DNA from: Acidimicrobiaceae bacterium
Lineage (GTDB): Bacteria; Actinomycetota; Acidimicrobiia; Acidimicrobiales; Aldehydirespiratoraceae
Direction: 5' to 3'
Assembly: GCA_016845585.1 (NCBI GenBank)
Contig: JAERSO010000052.1
Location: forward strand, 1-64,000
DNA length: 64,000 bases
Shown here: in pieces, positions 8,269 through 16,025 of the stretch
Layout of the letters: the number at the start of each line of letters is the position of its first letter
Numbering within the stretch: the first letter of the stretch is position 1
Notes under the pieces: generated by a model
Told to the model about the DNA's origin: nothing
Database searches by the model: none
What the model saw: the letters and a program-made list of their open reading frames with translations, nothing else
Translations under genes and position numbers: made by a program

Positions 8269-9081
8269 GTGACCCACACACCTGCCGACATCCGTGAGTT
8301 GCTCGACCGACACGGTCTCGAAGCGCGGCGTGCCCTTGGGCAGAACTTCGTCGTCGACCCGAACACGGTGCGCCGCATTGCCACCTTGAGCGGTGCAGGT
8401 CCCGACACCAACGTCGTCGAGATCGGACCGGGCCTCGGCTCCTTGACGCTGGCATTGGTCGAGGCGGGTGCATCGGTCACTGCGGTCGAGGCCGATTCCG
8501 ACCTGGTGCCGATCCTGGGCGAAGTGGTCGAAGGTATGCCGGTCCGCATCGTCGAGGGCGATGCGATGGCACTCGATTGGGACGAGGTGCTCGCCGACCA
8601 TGAGTCCTGGCAGCTCGTCGCCAACCTGCCGTACAACATCGCCACGCCCTTGATTCTCGACCTGCTGCGCGATGTACCGCAGATCACCTCCATGTTGGTG
8701 ATGGTGCAGTTGGAGGTCGGGGAGCGCCTCGCCGCGCCCGCCGGCGATTCCGCCATTGGCATCCCGTCGATCCTCACCGCCTTCCACGGCACTGCGACGA
8801 TCGCGGGCCGGGTCCCGCCGACGGTGTTTCACCCGCGGCCTCGGGTCGACTCAGCCCTCGTCCGCATCGATCGCCACGCCGAGCCGCCGGTCGAGTCGCC
8901 CCTGGAGTCGATCGAGCCGCTGGTGCGAGCCGCCTACGGTCAGCGTCGCAAGATGCTGCGTCGCTCACTCGGCAAGCTCGTCACCGCCGAGCAGTTCGAG
9001 ACCGCGGGCGTCGACCCGCAAGCCCGCCCGGAAACCCTCGACCTCACTGCCTGGGATCGTCTGGCCCGGGCGGTCGGCTAG
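8269..9081 (+). CDS. rsmA: 16S rRNA (adenine1518-N6/adenine1519-N6)-dimethyltransferase RsmA/KsgA
   Basis: A protein of 270 residues that dimethylates A1518 and A1519 of 16S rRNA, a late checkpoint in 30S assembly. Motifs: ALGQNFVVDPNTVRRI (about residues 22-37), SAM-binding VVEIGPGLGSLTLAL, the acidic VTAVEADSDLV, and the catalytic VANLPYNIATPLI (N-L/I-P-Y/F motif IV). The C-terminal helical RNA-binding domain has VFHPRPRVDSALVRI and QRRKMLRRSL. Start GTG 8269 follows a TACGGT element. The stop overlaps the end of the convergent MBL gene by a few bases. Confidence 0.95.
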   Translation: MTHTPADIRELLDRHGLEARRALGQNFVVDPNTVRRIATLSGAGPDTNVVEIGPGLGSLTLALVEAGASVTAVEADSDLVPILGEVVEGMPVRIVEGDAMALDWDEVLADHESWQLVANLPYNIATPLILDLLRDVPQITSMLVMVQLEVGERLAAPAGDSAIGIPSILTAFHGTATIAGRVPPTVFHPRPRVDSALVRIDRHAEPPVESPLESIEPLVRAAYGQRRKMLRRSLGKLVTAEQFETAGVDPQARPETLDLTAWDRLARAVG

Positions 9082-10034
9082 GTCCGAGCCGCGTCCCAGC
9101 GGTCGGCCATCTTGGCGAAGAGCTCGGTGATGGGGGAGGGGTCGCCACCGCGGAACTCGCGGTAGCAGGCGTCCATGACCGTCACGATCCGTTCGGCGTC
9201 GCCCCAGTTTGCCCAGCGGTCGAGTGCCACGTCGGCCGAGGCCGCAGCGACGTCCATTCCGGCGTCGAACCGGACGCGAGCCTCGGCGTGGCAGTACTCG
9301 TAGTACGAACGGATCTCCGCGACACCGGCCAGGTCGGTCACCGGACCATGGCCGGGGACGATGGTCTCCGGCGCCCACGCCACGATTTGATCGAGCGCGG
9401 CGAGCAGGTCGGGAATGGTGCCGGCCCAGAGGATCGGGTGGCCTTCCACGAAGAGGATGTCGCCTGTGTAGACCGTCGACCGATCGGCGACCCGCACGAG
9501 CACGTCGCCGCCGGTGTGGGCCGGGCCCACTTCGAGAAGGTCGACGACGGTGTCGCCGACGGTGCGGCTGGTCGCACCGGTGAACGTCGTGGTCGGCGCC
9601 GGCCGGTTGATGCCGGAGAAGTCGAACGAGTCGAAGCAGCTGGTGAAGAACTCACCCATCACCCCGAGTCCCGGCGCCGCTTCGAGAAGCCCGAGCATCA
9701 TCTCCGGGTTCTCGTGGGCCATCTCCTCGGCGGCCACGACGGATGCGATGACTTCGGCATCGGTGATGAGCTCGTTGCCATTGCAGTGATCGCCGTTGGC
9801 GTGGGTGTTCACGAGCGTCTTGATCGAGACGCCGGGTAGCGATGACGCGAAGCCATCGAGCATCGCCCGGGTCAATGGCAGATCGAACAGTGTGTCGACG
9901 AGGAGCGCCTCGTCGCCGTCGACGATCAGCCCGGCGTTGGACCAACCCCAACCGCCGTCCGGTTGGAGCCACGCGTAGTTGTCGTCTCCGAGATCGAGGA
10001 GGCCGTGTTCGAAGGGTTTGGTTCCGAGTCCCAT
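9078..10034 (-). CDS. MBL-fold metallo-hydrolase
   Basis: A metallo-beta-lactamase fold protein of 318 residues. The metal-binding motif appears as NTHANGDHCNGN, that is H-x-N-x-D-H rather than the classical H-x-H-x-D-H, a variant typical of one hydrolase subfamily. Further elements are GPAHTGGDVLVRV with YTGDILFVEGHPI, and IVPGHGPVTDL supplying the later ligands. The C-terminal 75 residues are helical. The substrate is not evident; relatives include cyclase-like and lactonase-like hydrolases. ATG 10034 is preferred to GTG 10043 because a TACGGT -10 element ends 7 bases upstream. The gene is divergent from ispE, with overlapping promoters. Confidence 0.85.
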   Translation of the reverse strand: MGLGTKPFEHGLLDLGDDNYAWLQPDGGWGWSNAGLIVDGDEALLVDTLFDLPLTRAMLDGFASSLPGVSIKTLVNTHANGDHCNGNELITDAEVIASVVAAEEMAHENPEMMLGLLEAAPGLGVMGEFFTSCFDSFDFSGINRPAPTTTFTGATSRTVGDTVVDLLEVGPAHTGGDVLVRVADRSTVYTGDILFVEGHPILWAGTIPDLLAALDQIVAWAPETIVPGHGPVTDLAGVAEIRSYYEYCHAEARVRFDAGMDVAAASADVALDRWANWGDAERIVTVMDACYREFRGGDPSPITELFAKMADRWDAART

Positions 10035-10041
10035 GACGCGC

Positions 10042-10051
10042 ACCGTAGTCT
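10042..10051. promoter_or_regulatory. Overlapping divergent -10 elements of the MBL gene and ispE
   Basis: On the minus strand TACGGT (10047 down to 10042) ends 7 bases before the MBL ATG at 10034. On the plus strand TAGTCT (10046-10051) ends 6 bases before the ispE GTG at 10058. The two hexamers share two bases, so the promoters probably cannot be used at the same time. Confidence 0.45.
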
Positions 10052-10057
10052 GCGTCG

Positions 10058-10765
10058 GTGGTCACGGTCAGCGCTCCCGCCAAGCTCACGGTCTCGCTCC
10101 GGATGACGGGCGTGCGCGACGACTACCACCTCATCGATGCCGAGATGGTCACGCTCGACTTCGGTGACGAGCTCGACATCAGCGACGGGGACGGCGTGGA
10201 GTTCGACGGGCCGGCCTGGACCGATGGAATGGTGGCCGGCGATGACAATCTCGTAACCCGGGCCCTCGCCCTTGCCGGTCGGCGGGCGAAGGTGCGCGTC
10301 ACGAAACACATCCCCGCCGGCGCCGGTCTCGGCGGCGGATCAGCCGACGCGGGAGCGGTACTGCGGTGGGCCGGCTACGACGATGTCGAGTCGGCGGCCA
10401 CGATCGGCGCGGATGTCGCCTTCTGCCTCGTGGGCGGGCGCGCCAGAGTCACCGGCATCGGGGAGCTGGTCGAACCGCTGCCCTACGAGGCGCGAACGTT
10501 CACCCTGCTCACGCCACCGTTCGGATGCTCCACCCCGGCGGTGTACGCGGCATGGGACGCGATGGGCGGGCCGAGGGGCGACAACGGCAATGATCTCGAA
10601 GCTGCAGCCCTTCAGGTGGCTCCCGAGCTGGCCCGATGGCGCGATGAACTCGCGGCCGCAACCGGCCGACGTCCCTGTCTCGCGGGGAGCGGAAGTACCT
10701 GGTTTGTCGAGGGAGCATTCCCAGGCCCGGGACGCGTCGTGGCGTCGACCGTGCCTGCGTCCTGA
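10058..10765 (+). CDS. ispE: 4-diphosphocytidyl-2-C-methyl-D-erythritol kinase (IspE), short form
   Basis: A GHMP kinase of 235 residues, predicted to phosphorylate CDP-ME in the MEP isoprenoid pathway. The N-terminus VTVSAPAKLTVSLRMTGVR is the APAKINL region, and the ATP loop is PAGAGLGGGSADAGAVLRW (residues about 85-103). A third motif CLAGSGSTWFVEG is near 207-219. It is about 50-70 residues shorter than typical IspE, mostly in the C-terminal half, and the usual D-Y-H segment reads RDDYHLIDAEMVTLDFGDEL. rsmA and ispE are often neighbours in actinobacteria; here the MBL gene lies between them. Function is likely but divergence leaves some doubt. Confidence 0.8.
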   Translation: MVTVSAPAKLTVSLRMTGVRDDYHLIDAEMVTLDFGDELDISDGDGVEFDGPAWTDGMVAGDDNLVTRALALAGRRAKVRVTKHIPAGAGLGGGSADAGAVLRWAGYDDVESAATIGADVAFCLVGGRARVTGIGELVEPLPYEARTFTLLTPPFGCSTPAVYAAWDAMGGPRGDNGNDLEAAALQVAPELARWRDELAAATGRRPCLAGSGSTWFVEGAFPGPGRVVASTVPAS

Positions 10766-10772
10766 CGGACGC
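10757..10772. terminator. Small hairpin over the ispE stop codon
   Basis: The arms GCGTCC (10757-10762) and GGACGC (10767-10772) form a 6-bp stem with the ispE TGA in the TGAC loop. It abuts a second hairpin at 10772-10791. There is no T-tract. Probably part of a terminator between convergent genes. Confidence 0.35.
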
Positions 10773-10791
10773 CAGCGCTTACTTGCGCTGG
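10772..10791. terminator. Hairpin over the bS22 stop codon, likely bidirectional terminator
   Basis: The perfect 7-bp arms CCAGCGC (10772-10778) and GCGCTGG (10785-10791) enclose TTACTT, which carries the leftward TAA stop of the bS22 gene. It lies between convergent ispE and bS22 genes. Confidence 0.45.
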
Positions 10792-10868
10792 TGGCGAGTC
10801 CTTCGCAGCATCTTCTTGTGCTTCTTCTTGCGCATGCGCTTGCGGCGCTTCTTGATCAATGATCCCAC
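10779..10868 (-). CDS. Small ribosomal subunit protein bS22-like (AURKAIP1/COX24 domain)
   Basis: A 29-residue, extremely basic protein. The core IKKRRKRMRKKKHKKMLRR is nearly identical to the tiny actinobacterial bS22 (formerly an AURKAIP1/COX24-domain protein), which binds the 30S subunit near the decoding region in mycobacterial ribosome structures. The GTG at 10866-10868 gives VGSLIKKRRKRM, matching the usual MGSVIKKRRKRM start. An in-frame ATG at 10889 would add seven residues (MAVASPA). It is easily missed because of its size; it lies antisense between ispE and the gene at 11017. Confidence 0.85.
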   Translation of the reverse strand: MGSLIKKRRKRMRKKKHKKMLRRTRHQRK

Positions 10869-11016
10869 GGCAGGCGACGCTACCGCCATAAGGGACCGGA
10901 GCCACCTGTCGAACGGGAATCGGCGATCCTGAGGTTTCTGACCGGTTGGTGTAATCGCGAGCCGAGGTCGGCGTTGTAACGGGTGAATCATCCGAACCCG
11001 AGAAGAAGGACCACCC
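10869..11016. other. Intergenic region between bS22 and the 11017 gene
   Basis: A 148-base divergent region that should hold the promoters for leftward bS22 and the rightward secreted protein. The 9-mer CGTTGTAAC at 10972-10980 is identical to the right arm of the palindrome before the Rpf-like gene (7529-7537). AAGAAGGA at 11003-11010 is the likely ribosome binding site for GTG 11017. Confidence 0.4.
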
Positions 11017-12030
11017 GTGCCCTCACCCCGAATCCCCCGTCGTCGAAGCCGTCCGGTCGGCCCAACGCCTCGGCTGCGTCGACGCCGCGGCGTCATCGTG
11101 TTTGCGGCGATGCTCGCCCTCGTCGTGGCCGTTCCGGCGACCGTTGCCTCGGCCGCCACCGGACACCCGACCAGGATGACACGAACGCAGACAGTCGATG
11201 TCCTCGGGATCGATGACGAGATCCCGGTCACGGTGAAGCTCGGATGCCGAGGGCACGTCGAGAACGGAGAGGGAGCGGTCGGGTGTCACTGGCGTTCCAT
11301 CGATGACCGGGCCGTCGCCTCCTGGCAGCTGCGGAACCTCCAGGTTCGACCCGAGGCCGGCGTGCGCAACCTCGTCGCCGAGTTGGGACCGGATGCCGAG
11401 GGCTATCGCGACACGAATGTCGTGGTCCCGGCTGCGTACGTCTACGCAGTGCTCGCACTCGACGCGGACGGCGAGATCATCGGCCGCAGCCGAGTCGCGG
11501 CAGCGGTGCTCCATGAGCGGACCCCGCATCTCGAACCGCTTCATCTCGGGTGTGCGGGTCATCGCACCGAGGTCGATCGGGCCGAGCTCGATGCGGTTGT
11601 GCCCGATCTCGCCGTCTGGGTGACCTGTGAGTGGCGGCCCGCGACGTCTGACACTGCGGCCGGCTACGTGGTGTGGCGCAATGTCGACGGCGGTGAACGC
11701 GAGGCGATCGCCCGTACCGGTCTCGACCAGACTGCCATCCGTGATGACGATGTCTCGCCCGGCCACCGCTATCGGTACGTGATTCAAGCGGTCGACGCCG
11801 ACGGGAACACCGTCGGGCGCAGCCGCATGGTGATGGTCGCGTTCCGGCCCTACGATCGGGTGGTCGATCCCGAACGAGATGAGGTGCGAGACCGTGAGGC
11901 GGATCGGCCCGTCGAGCCCGAGACCGACGTGCGACCGCACGACGACGTGCGACCGGTTCACGATGTCGACGCTCGACCGGTCCGTGATGCCGATGCTCCC
12001 CGTGAGCGCGATGTCTCCCGGGACCGCTGA
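11017..12030 (+). CDS. Secreted protein with two beta-sandwich (Fn3-like) repeats and charged tail
   Basis: A protein of 337 residues with no recognised family function. A long Arg-rich N-region (about 1-25) precedes a hydrophobic signal core (GVIVFAAMLALVVAVPATVASA, about 25-46). Two similar domains follow (about 60-170 and 175-280); each begins with VKLGC or LHLGC and a cysteine pair (GCRGHV...GCHWRS, GCAGHR...TCEWRP) and ends with an Ig/Fn3-like YVYAVLALDADGEIIGRSR or YRYVIQAVDADGNTVGRSR strand pair. The last 55 residues are Asp/Arg/Pro-rich. It lies upstream of a sigma/membrane-protein pair whose second gene also ends in an Fn3-like domain. GTG start with AAGGA upstream. Exported location is inferred. 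Confidence 0.7.
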   Translation: MPSPRIPRRRSRPVGPTPRLRRRRGVIVFAAMLALVVAVPATVASAATGHPTRMTRTQTVDVLGIDDEIPVTVKLGCRGHVENGEGAVGCHWRSIDDRAVASWQLRNLQVRPEAGVRNLVAELGPDAEGYRDTNVVVPAAYVYAVLALDADGEIIGRSRVAAAVLHERTPHLEPLHLGCAGHRTEVDRAELDAVVPDLAVWVTCEWRPATSDTAAGYVVWRNVDGGEREAIARTGLDQTAIRDDDVSPGHRYRYVIQAVDADGNTVGRSRMVMVAFRPYDRVVDPERDEVRDREADRPVEPETDVRPHDDVRPVHDVDARPVRDADAPRERDVSRDR

Positions 12031-12074
12031 GCTCTGAGGCGGCGGCCCATGCGCACCTGCCACGCGCTCGGCCC

Positions 12075-12088
12075 GCTCGTGCACGAGC
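12075..12088. promoter_or_regulatory. Perfect 14-bp palindrome before the ECF sigma gene
   Basis: GCTCGTGCACGAGC is a perfect 14-bp palindrome ending 4 bases before the GTG at 12093. It could be an operator or a small translational hairpin; the sequence cannot tell which. Confidence 0.35.
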
Positions 12089-12092
12089 ATGG

Positions 12093-12683
12093 GTGGCAGT
12101 GCGCGGCCGTCCGTCATCCCCTGACCCCGCCGCTGAGCGGCAACTCGCCGAGGAGTCGCGCCACGATGCCGATGCGTTCGCAGACCTCTATCGCCTCTAC
12201 GTCGATCGGGTCTTCACATTCATCCATCGACGGTGTGGTTCCCGCGAACTCGCCGAGGATCTCACCGCCGTCACGTTCGAGAAGGCGCTTGCCGGCATCG
12301 ACGGCTTCACGTGGCGACGGGGCGGTATCGCCCCGTGGCTCTTCCGGATCGCCGCGAACCAACTCACCGATCACTATCGCCGAAGTGCCCGCCGGGGTGG
12401 CGACCGCGGCCAGCGAGCCATCGACCGGCTTCATGACCGAGTGGCGGTCGACGACATCGATCGCCTCGACGCCGAGCGCGACGCCGACCGGCTCCGAGCA
12501 GCACTCGACACCCTCAACCCCCGCTATCAGCGGGCATTGTCCCTTCGCCACCTTGCCGAGCTCGACCAGGCGGATGCTGCCGCGGCGATGGGCCTGGCGA
12601 AACCGGCATTCGCCGTCCTGCTCCACCGGGCGACCGCCGCTCTGCAGCGTGAGCTGGAGAACGACTGGGAGGAGGACCGATGA
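12093..12683 (+). CDS. ECF-type RNA polymerase sigma factor (sigma-70 family)
   Basis: A protein of 196 residues. Sigma region 2 spans about residues 28-95 (FADLYRLYVDRVFTFIHRRCG, ELAEDLTAVTFEKAL, WLFRIAANQLTDHYRRSAR). Region 4 spans about 130-190 with the helix-turn-helix LRHLAELDQADAAAAMGLAKPAFAVLLHRA. There is no region 1 or 3, as in extracytoplasmic function factors. The next gene overlaps by 4 bases (ATGA) and encodes a single-pass membrane protein, the usual place for an anti-sigma factor. The GTG at 12093 is the first start that keeps region 2 complete. Target genes are unknown; the secreted protein at 11017 is a plausible candidate. Confidence 0.9.
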   Translation: MAVRGRPSSPDPAAERQLAEESRHDADAFADLYRLYVDRVFTFIHRRCGSRELAEDLTAVTFEKALAGIDGFTWRRGGIAPWLFRIAANQLTDHYRRSARRGGDRGQRAIDRLHDRVAVDDIDRLDAERDADRLRAALDTLNPRYQRALSLRHLAELDQADAAAAMGLAKPAFAVLLHRATAALQRELENDWEEDR

Positions 12684-13717
12684 GCAGCGGTGAGTTCGAC
12701 CCGGACGACCCGCTCGCCGTGCTGCGTGGGTCCGCCTCCACTGCCGACGATCGTTTCGTCGATCAGCTCGAAGCGCGGCTCCGGGTCCAGCACGCGGCAG
12801 CGCATCACCCCGACCGCCAGCCGCTGTGGCGACGGGTCGCCGTGCTCGCGCCGACGATGGTGGTGCTGTTCGTGATCGCCTCCTTCGTCTTCGTCGCCCG
12901 TGATCAGAGTCCGTCGGCCGCCCTCGTGCTGACCGACTCGGAGAACGTGACCGTCCATCTTCTCGACGGCACGTCGATCGACGACCCTGCCGACGGGTTC
13001 GAGCTGACGGAGGGTGTCACGCTGGAGATCCACGACGGTGGCATGGCCACGATCGACGACATCACGGTCGATGTTGCGGCCATCCTGGTCGTCCGCGATG
13101 GCGAACTCGTCACCGATGCGGTCGTCACGACCACGACCGACGCAGCCGAGGAGCCTGACGAACCTGATCGTGCTGACGAGGACGTGATGGACGATCGCTC
13201 CGACCCGGACGAGGAGGCGGTTGATCGGCGAGATGAGGAGATCGATGTCGACTCGCCCCCCGAGGTCGACGACCGGGTGGACACCGAACCCGTGCGCCAA
13301 GACGAGCCCGGGCCGAAGCCGACCGTGCGCCCCCGACCCGAAGAGGAGCCGGATCGGGACGATTCGCCCGTCGAGCCACCGGCGCCCATCGACGCGCCGG
13401 CGGTGGAGATCGGCCTGCGACTACGTGCGGTGGACGGGGGTGTTCGGATCAGCTGGTTCGTCCGCGGCGCCGATGATTCGTGGACCGTCGCCGTCATCCG
13501 CCGTGAGGGACGAGGGGAGGGCGATGACGCATCGACGGTCAGTGAACTGCTGGCCATCGCTGATGTGACCCTGGTCGCGGATGCCCGCCAGCCCAGCGAG
13601 GGCCACGTCGTCGACGACGTTCCGGTCGGTGACGGTCCGGTTCGCTATCGAGTCCTGGTCGTCGACACCGGTGGTGGCATCGTCGCGTCCAGCCCGTCTC
13701 AGTCCCTGCGCCGCTGA
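12680..13717 (+). CDS. Single-pass membrane protein, probable anti-sigma partner with FecR-like and Fn3-like regions
   Basis: A protein of 345 residues. A short cytoplasmic part (1-50) precedes one transmembrane helix (about 53-73, VAVLAPTMVVLFVIASFVFV). A periplasmic segment resembling the FecR fold (ENVTVHLLDGTS, VTLEIHDGGMATIDD, about 85-140) leads to a long Asp/Glu/Pro-rich spacer (about 150-235) and a C-terminal Fn3-like domain (about 240-345). No zinc anti-sigma HxxxCxxC motif is visible in the cytoplasmic part, so the anti-sigma role rests on the 4-base overlap with the sigma gene and the topology. The stop is followed by the tRNA-Gln promoter. Confidence 0.7.
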   Translation: MSSGEFDPDDPLAVLRGSASTADDRFVDQLEARLRVQHAAAHHPDRQPLWRRVAVLAPTMVVLFVIASFVFVARDQSPSAALVLTDSENVTVHLLDGTSIDDPADGFELTEGVTLEIHDGGMATIDDITVDVAAILVVRDGELVTDAVVTTTTDAAEEPDEPDRADEDVMDDRSDPDEEAVDRRDEEIDVDSPPEVDDRVDTEPVRQDEPGPKPTVRPRPEEEPDRDDSPVEPPAPIDAPAVEIGLRLRAVDGGVRISWFVRGADDSWTVAVIRREGRGEGDDASTVSELLAIADVTLVADARQPSEGHVVDDVPVGDGPVRYRVLVVDTGGGIVASSPSQSLRR

Positions 13718-13788
13718 ACGGAGCGAACGACCGGCCCCGCTCCGGTGCCGCCCGCCGGTAACGAGTCTGCGCGGCCTGTTCCGCCCGC

Positions 13789-13794
13789 TACGGT
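13789..13794 (+). promoter_or_regulatory. -10 hexamer TACGGT of tRNA-Gln
   Basis: TACGGT ends 10 bases before the mature tRNA 5' end at 13805, the right distance for transcription starting a few bases upstream of the tRNA. Confidence 0.45.
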
Positions 13795-13804
13795 GGCGGC
13801 ATAG

Positions 13805-13880
13805 TGGCCCGTAGTTCAGTTGGTAGAACACCGGACTTTGACTCCGGATGTCGCAGGTTCGAGCCCTGCCGGGCCAGCCA
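13805..13880 (+). tRNA. tRNA-Gln (anticodon TTG), CCA encoded
   Basis: A complete cloverleaf. The acceptor stem TGGCCCG pairs with CGGGCCA, the D arm is GTTCAGTTGGTAGAAC, the anticodon stem CCGGA/TCCGG encloses the loop CTTTGAC with anticodon TTG, and the T arm is GCAGG/CCTGC with TTCGAGC. Discriminator G77 is followed by an encoded CCA (13878-13880). The downstream GlmU-like gene starts only 6 bases later, so tRNA processing must cut a mixed transcript. Confidence 0.97.
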
Positions 13881-13886
13881 TGCAGA

Positions 13887-15011
13887 GTGACGACAGTGCG
13901 CACTGAAGACACAGACGAGCGTTCCCTGAACGTCGTGGTGCTCGCTGCCGAGGAGAGCGGCCAGATGCGGTCGAGTCGGCCGAAGCCGCTCCACCGGCTA
14001 TGCGGACGCCCGATGGTGCGCTACGTGCTGGACGGCGTCGAGTCGCTCAGTCCGACCCGTGTCGTCGTGGTCGTCGCCAAGGGCGCCGAGCGTGTGACGC
14101 GGGAGGTGTCGGGCACCAAGCCCGTCACCGACATCGTCGAGCAGGTTCGTCGCAGCGGCCGCGCCGCTGGAGTCCTGGCCGGCCTTTCGGTGCTCGATGA
14201 CGATTTCGACAGTGATGCCGATCTGGTGGTCGTGTCCGCCGACGTGCCGCTCGTCGGCTCGGCCGACCTCGGTCGGCTCGTCGCGCAGCACCGCTCGACC
14301 GGAGCGGCCGCCACGGTGATGACCGCGGACGGTCGAGATCTGCCTGCCCTCGTGAATCATGGCCGCGTCATCCGCGGCGGGCGTGACGAATCGATCCAGC
14401 GAGTGACCGACGCCGCCGATCTGGTCGGCGACGAACTTCTCATCAACGAGGTCGCCACCGACATCTGGTGTGTCCGCCAGTCCCTGTTGGCGGCGGCGCT
14501 CCGGCGGGTACAGCCCGATCGGGACGGTGAGGTGGCGATCGCCGGAATCATCGAGGTTCTGGCGGCTACAGGTCATCCCGTCCATGCCAGCCGTGCCGAC
14601 CATGCGTCCGATGTCGTGGGGATCAATGACCGCGTCGAACTGGCCGACGCGGAAGCGGAGCTCCGTCGACGAACGAACCGGGCATGGCTGGAGCGTGGCG
14701 TCACCATGCTCGACCCGGCCCGCACGTACATCGACGCCACGGTCGAACTCGCCCCCGATGTCACCTTGTTCCCCGGAGTGATCCTGCAGGGAAGCACGTC
14801 GGTGGGAGAGGGTTCTGAGATCGGTCCCGACACACGTTTGGTCGACACCCGCGTCGGTCCGGGGTGCCGTGTCGAGAAGACGATGGCGGAGCGATCGGTC
14901 ATCGGTCCCGACTGTCACGTGGGTCCTTTCGCAGTTCTTTCGGAAGGATCCGAGCTGACTGCCGCGACTGTGACCGGACCGTTCTATGCTCCGAGTGCGG
15001 GTGGCCACTGA
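13887..15011 (+). CDS. GlmU-like nucleotidyltransferase/hexapeptide protein, degenerate signature and truncated acetyltransferase half
   Basis: A protein of 374 residues positioned like glmU, directly before prs. The order of elements matches GlmU: PKPLHRLCGRPMVRYVLDGV, VVVSADVPLVGSADL, the linker LRRRTNRAWLERGVTMLDPARTYIDATVEL, and about four left-handed beta-helix turns. Two things are odd. The sugar-nucleotide signature, normally LAAGxGTRM, reads L19-A-A-E-E-S-G-Q-M27, losing the invariant glycines and catalytic arginine. The protein also ends near the point where the acetyltransferase active site (Lys, His, Tyr, Asn of the C-terminal beta-helix) would begin. It may be a regulatory or structural remnant or a divergent enzyme. 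The start is GTG 13887, or GTG 13896. Confidence 0.75.
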   Translation: MTTVRTEDTDERSLNVVVLAAEESGQMRSSRPKPLHRLCGRPMVRYVLDGVESLSPTRVVVVVAKGAERVTREVSGTKPVTDIVEQVRRSGRAAGVLAGLSVLDDDFDSDADLVVVSADVPLVGSADLGRLVAQHRSTGAAATVMTADGRDLPALVNHGRVIRGGRDESIQRVTDAADLVGDELLINEVATDIWCVRQSLLAAALRRVQPDRDGEVAIAGIIEVLAATGHPVHASRADHASDVVGINDRVELADAEAELRRRTNRAWLERGVTMLDPARTYIDATVELAPDVTLFPGVILQGSTSVGEGSEIGPDTRLVDTRVGPGCRVEKTMAERSVIGPDCHVGPFAVLSEGSELTAATVTGPFYAPSAGGH

Positions 15012-15041
15012 CCAACTTTTTCGGCCGCCGATGGGGTCCTG

Positions 15042-16025
15042 ATGTATCTGCCGAACCACAAGAAGCTCCACGTCGTCGCCGGGAGGGCCACGCAGGAACT
15101 GGCTACGGCGATCTGCCACGAACTGGGGGTGAAACTGGGTTCGCCCAACATCGAGGAGTTCGCCAACGGCGAGATCCATGTGAAGTACGGCGAGTCCATC
15201 CGTGGCTCCGACGTCTTCATCGTGCAGACCCATGCCGAGTGGGAAGGTCGGTCGATCAACGACTCGATCATGGAGCACCTGATCATGGTCGACGCCGCCA
15301 AGCGTGCCTCGGCCAAGCGGATCACGGTGGTGGCGCCGTTCTACGGATACAGCCGCCAGGACCGCAAGGCTTCGGGCCGTGAGCCGATCACGGCTCGACT
15401 CCTCGCCGACCTCTTCCTTGCGGCCGGAGCCGATCGCCTGGTGTCGGTCGATTTGCACTCCGGTCAGATCCAAGGGTTCTTCGACGGCCCGGTCGATCAC
15501 CTCACCGCCATGCCGGTGCTCATCGACTGGCTCTCGGATCTCGGCGACGACGACATGGTGATCGTGTCGCCGGATGCCGGCCGGATGAAGGTCGCCGAGC
15601 GCTACACGAACCTCCTGAACGCCGACCTCGCGTACGTGCACAAGCGCCGCTCGACCGAGGAGAAGAACGCGGTCGAGGCCAAGGAGATCATCGGCCACGT
15701 CGAAGGTCGCACGTGTGTGCTGATCGACGACATGATCGACACCGGCGGCACGATCTGCGCGGCCGCCGAGCTGCTCCACGACTACAAGGCCAAGCGGATC
15801 ATCATCGCCACCACACATGGTGTGTTCTCGGGGCCGGCGATCGACCGGCTGAAGAACGCGCCGGTCGAGACGGTGTTGATCACCGACACGCTCCCGTTGC
15901 CGAGCGAGAAGCAGGCCGACAAGATCGAGGTTCTTTCGGTCGCGCCGATCATCGCCCGAGCCATCTCCGCGGTTTTCGAGGACACTTCCGTCAGCGAGAT
16001 CTTTGGCGGCAACCACCTCGCCTAA
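15042..16025 (+). CDS. prs: ribose-phosphate pyrophosphokinase (PRPP synthetase)
   Basis: A protein of 327 residues that makes PRPP from ribose-5-phosphate and ATP for nucleotide, histidine and tryptophan synthesis. Class I motifs are present: EEFANGEIHVKYGESIRG, APFYGYSRQDRKASGREPITARL (ATP flexible loop), the metal/ribose site SVDLHSGQIQGFFDGPVDHL and the PRPP-binding LIDDMIDTGGTICAAAELL. Length is standard. The ATG at 15042 lies 30 bases after the GlmU-like gene. The stop codon is the first arm of a palindromic repeat (16022-16058) that probably ends the transcript before rplY. Confidence 0.96.
   Translation: MYLPNHKKLHVVAGRATQELATAICHELGVKLGSPNIEEFANGEIHVKYGESIRGSDVFIVQTHAEWEGRSINDSIMEHLIMVDAAKRASAKRITVVAPFYGYSRQDRKASGREPITARLLADLFLAAGADRLVSVDLHSGQIQGFFDGPVDHLTAMPVLIDWLSDLGDDDMVIVSPDAGRMKVAERYTNLLNADLAYVHKRRSTEEKNAVEAKEIIGHVEGRTCVLIDDMIDTGGTICAAAELLHDYKAKRIIIATTHGVFSGPAIDRLKNAPVETVLITDTLPLPSEKQADKIEVLSVAPIIARAISAVFEDTSVSEIFGGNHLA

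Noticed and set aside
422-15026. Shared TTTTTCGGCC at 422-431 and 15017-15026 as a regulatory motif
   Set aside because: Only two copies; the first is explained by the -10 TAGTTT and the second lies in a short gap inside an operon.
13998-16016. Long leftward open frame (672 aa) opposite the GlmU-like gene and prs
   Set aside because: The plus strand carries clear PRPP synthetase and GlmU-like motifs. The antisense frame is Asp/His/Arg-rich nonsense without domains, typical for GC-rich DNA.
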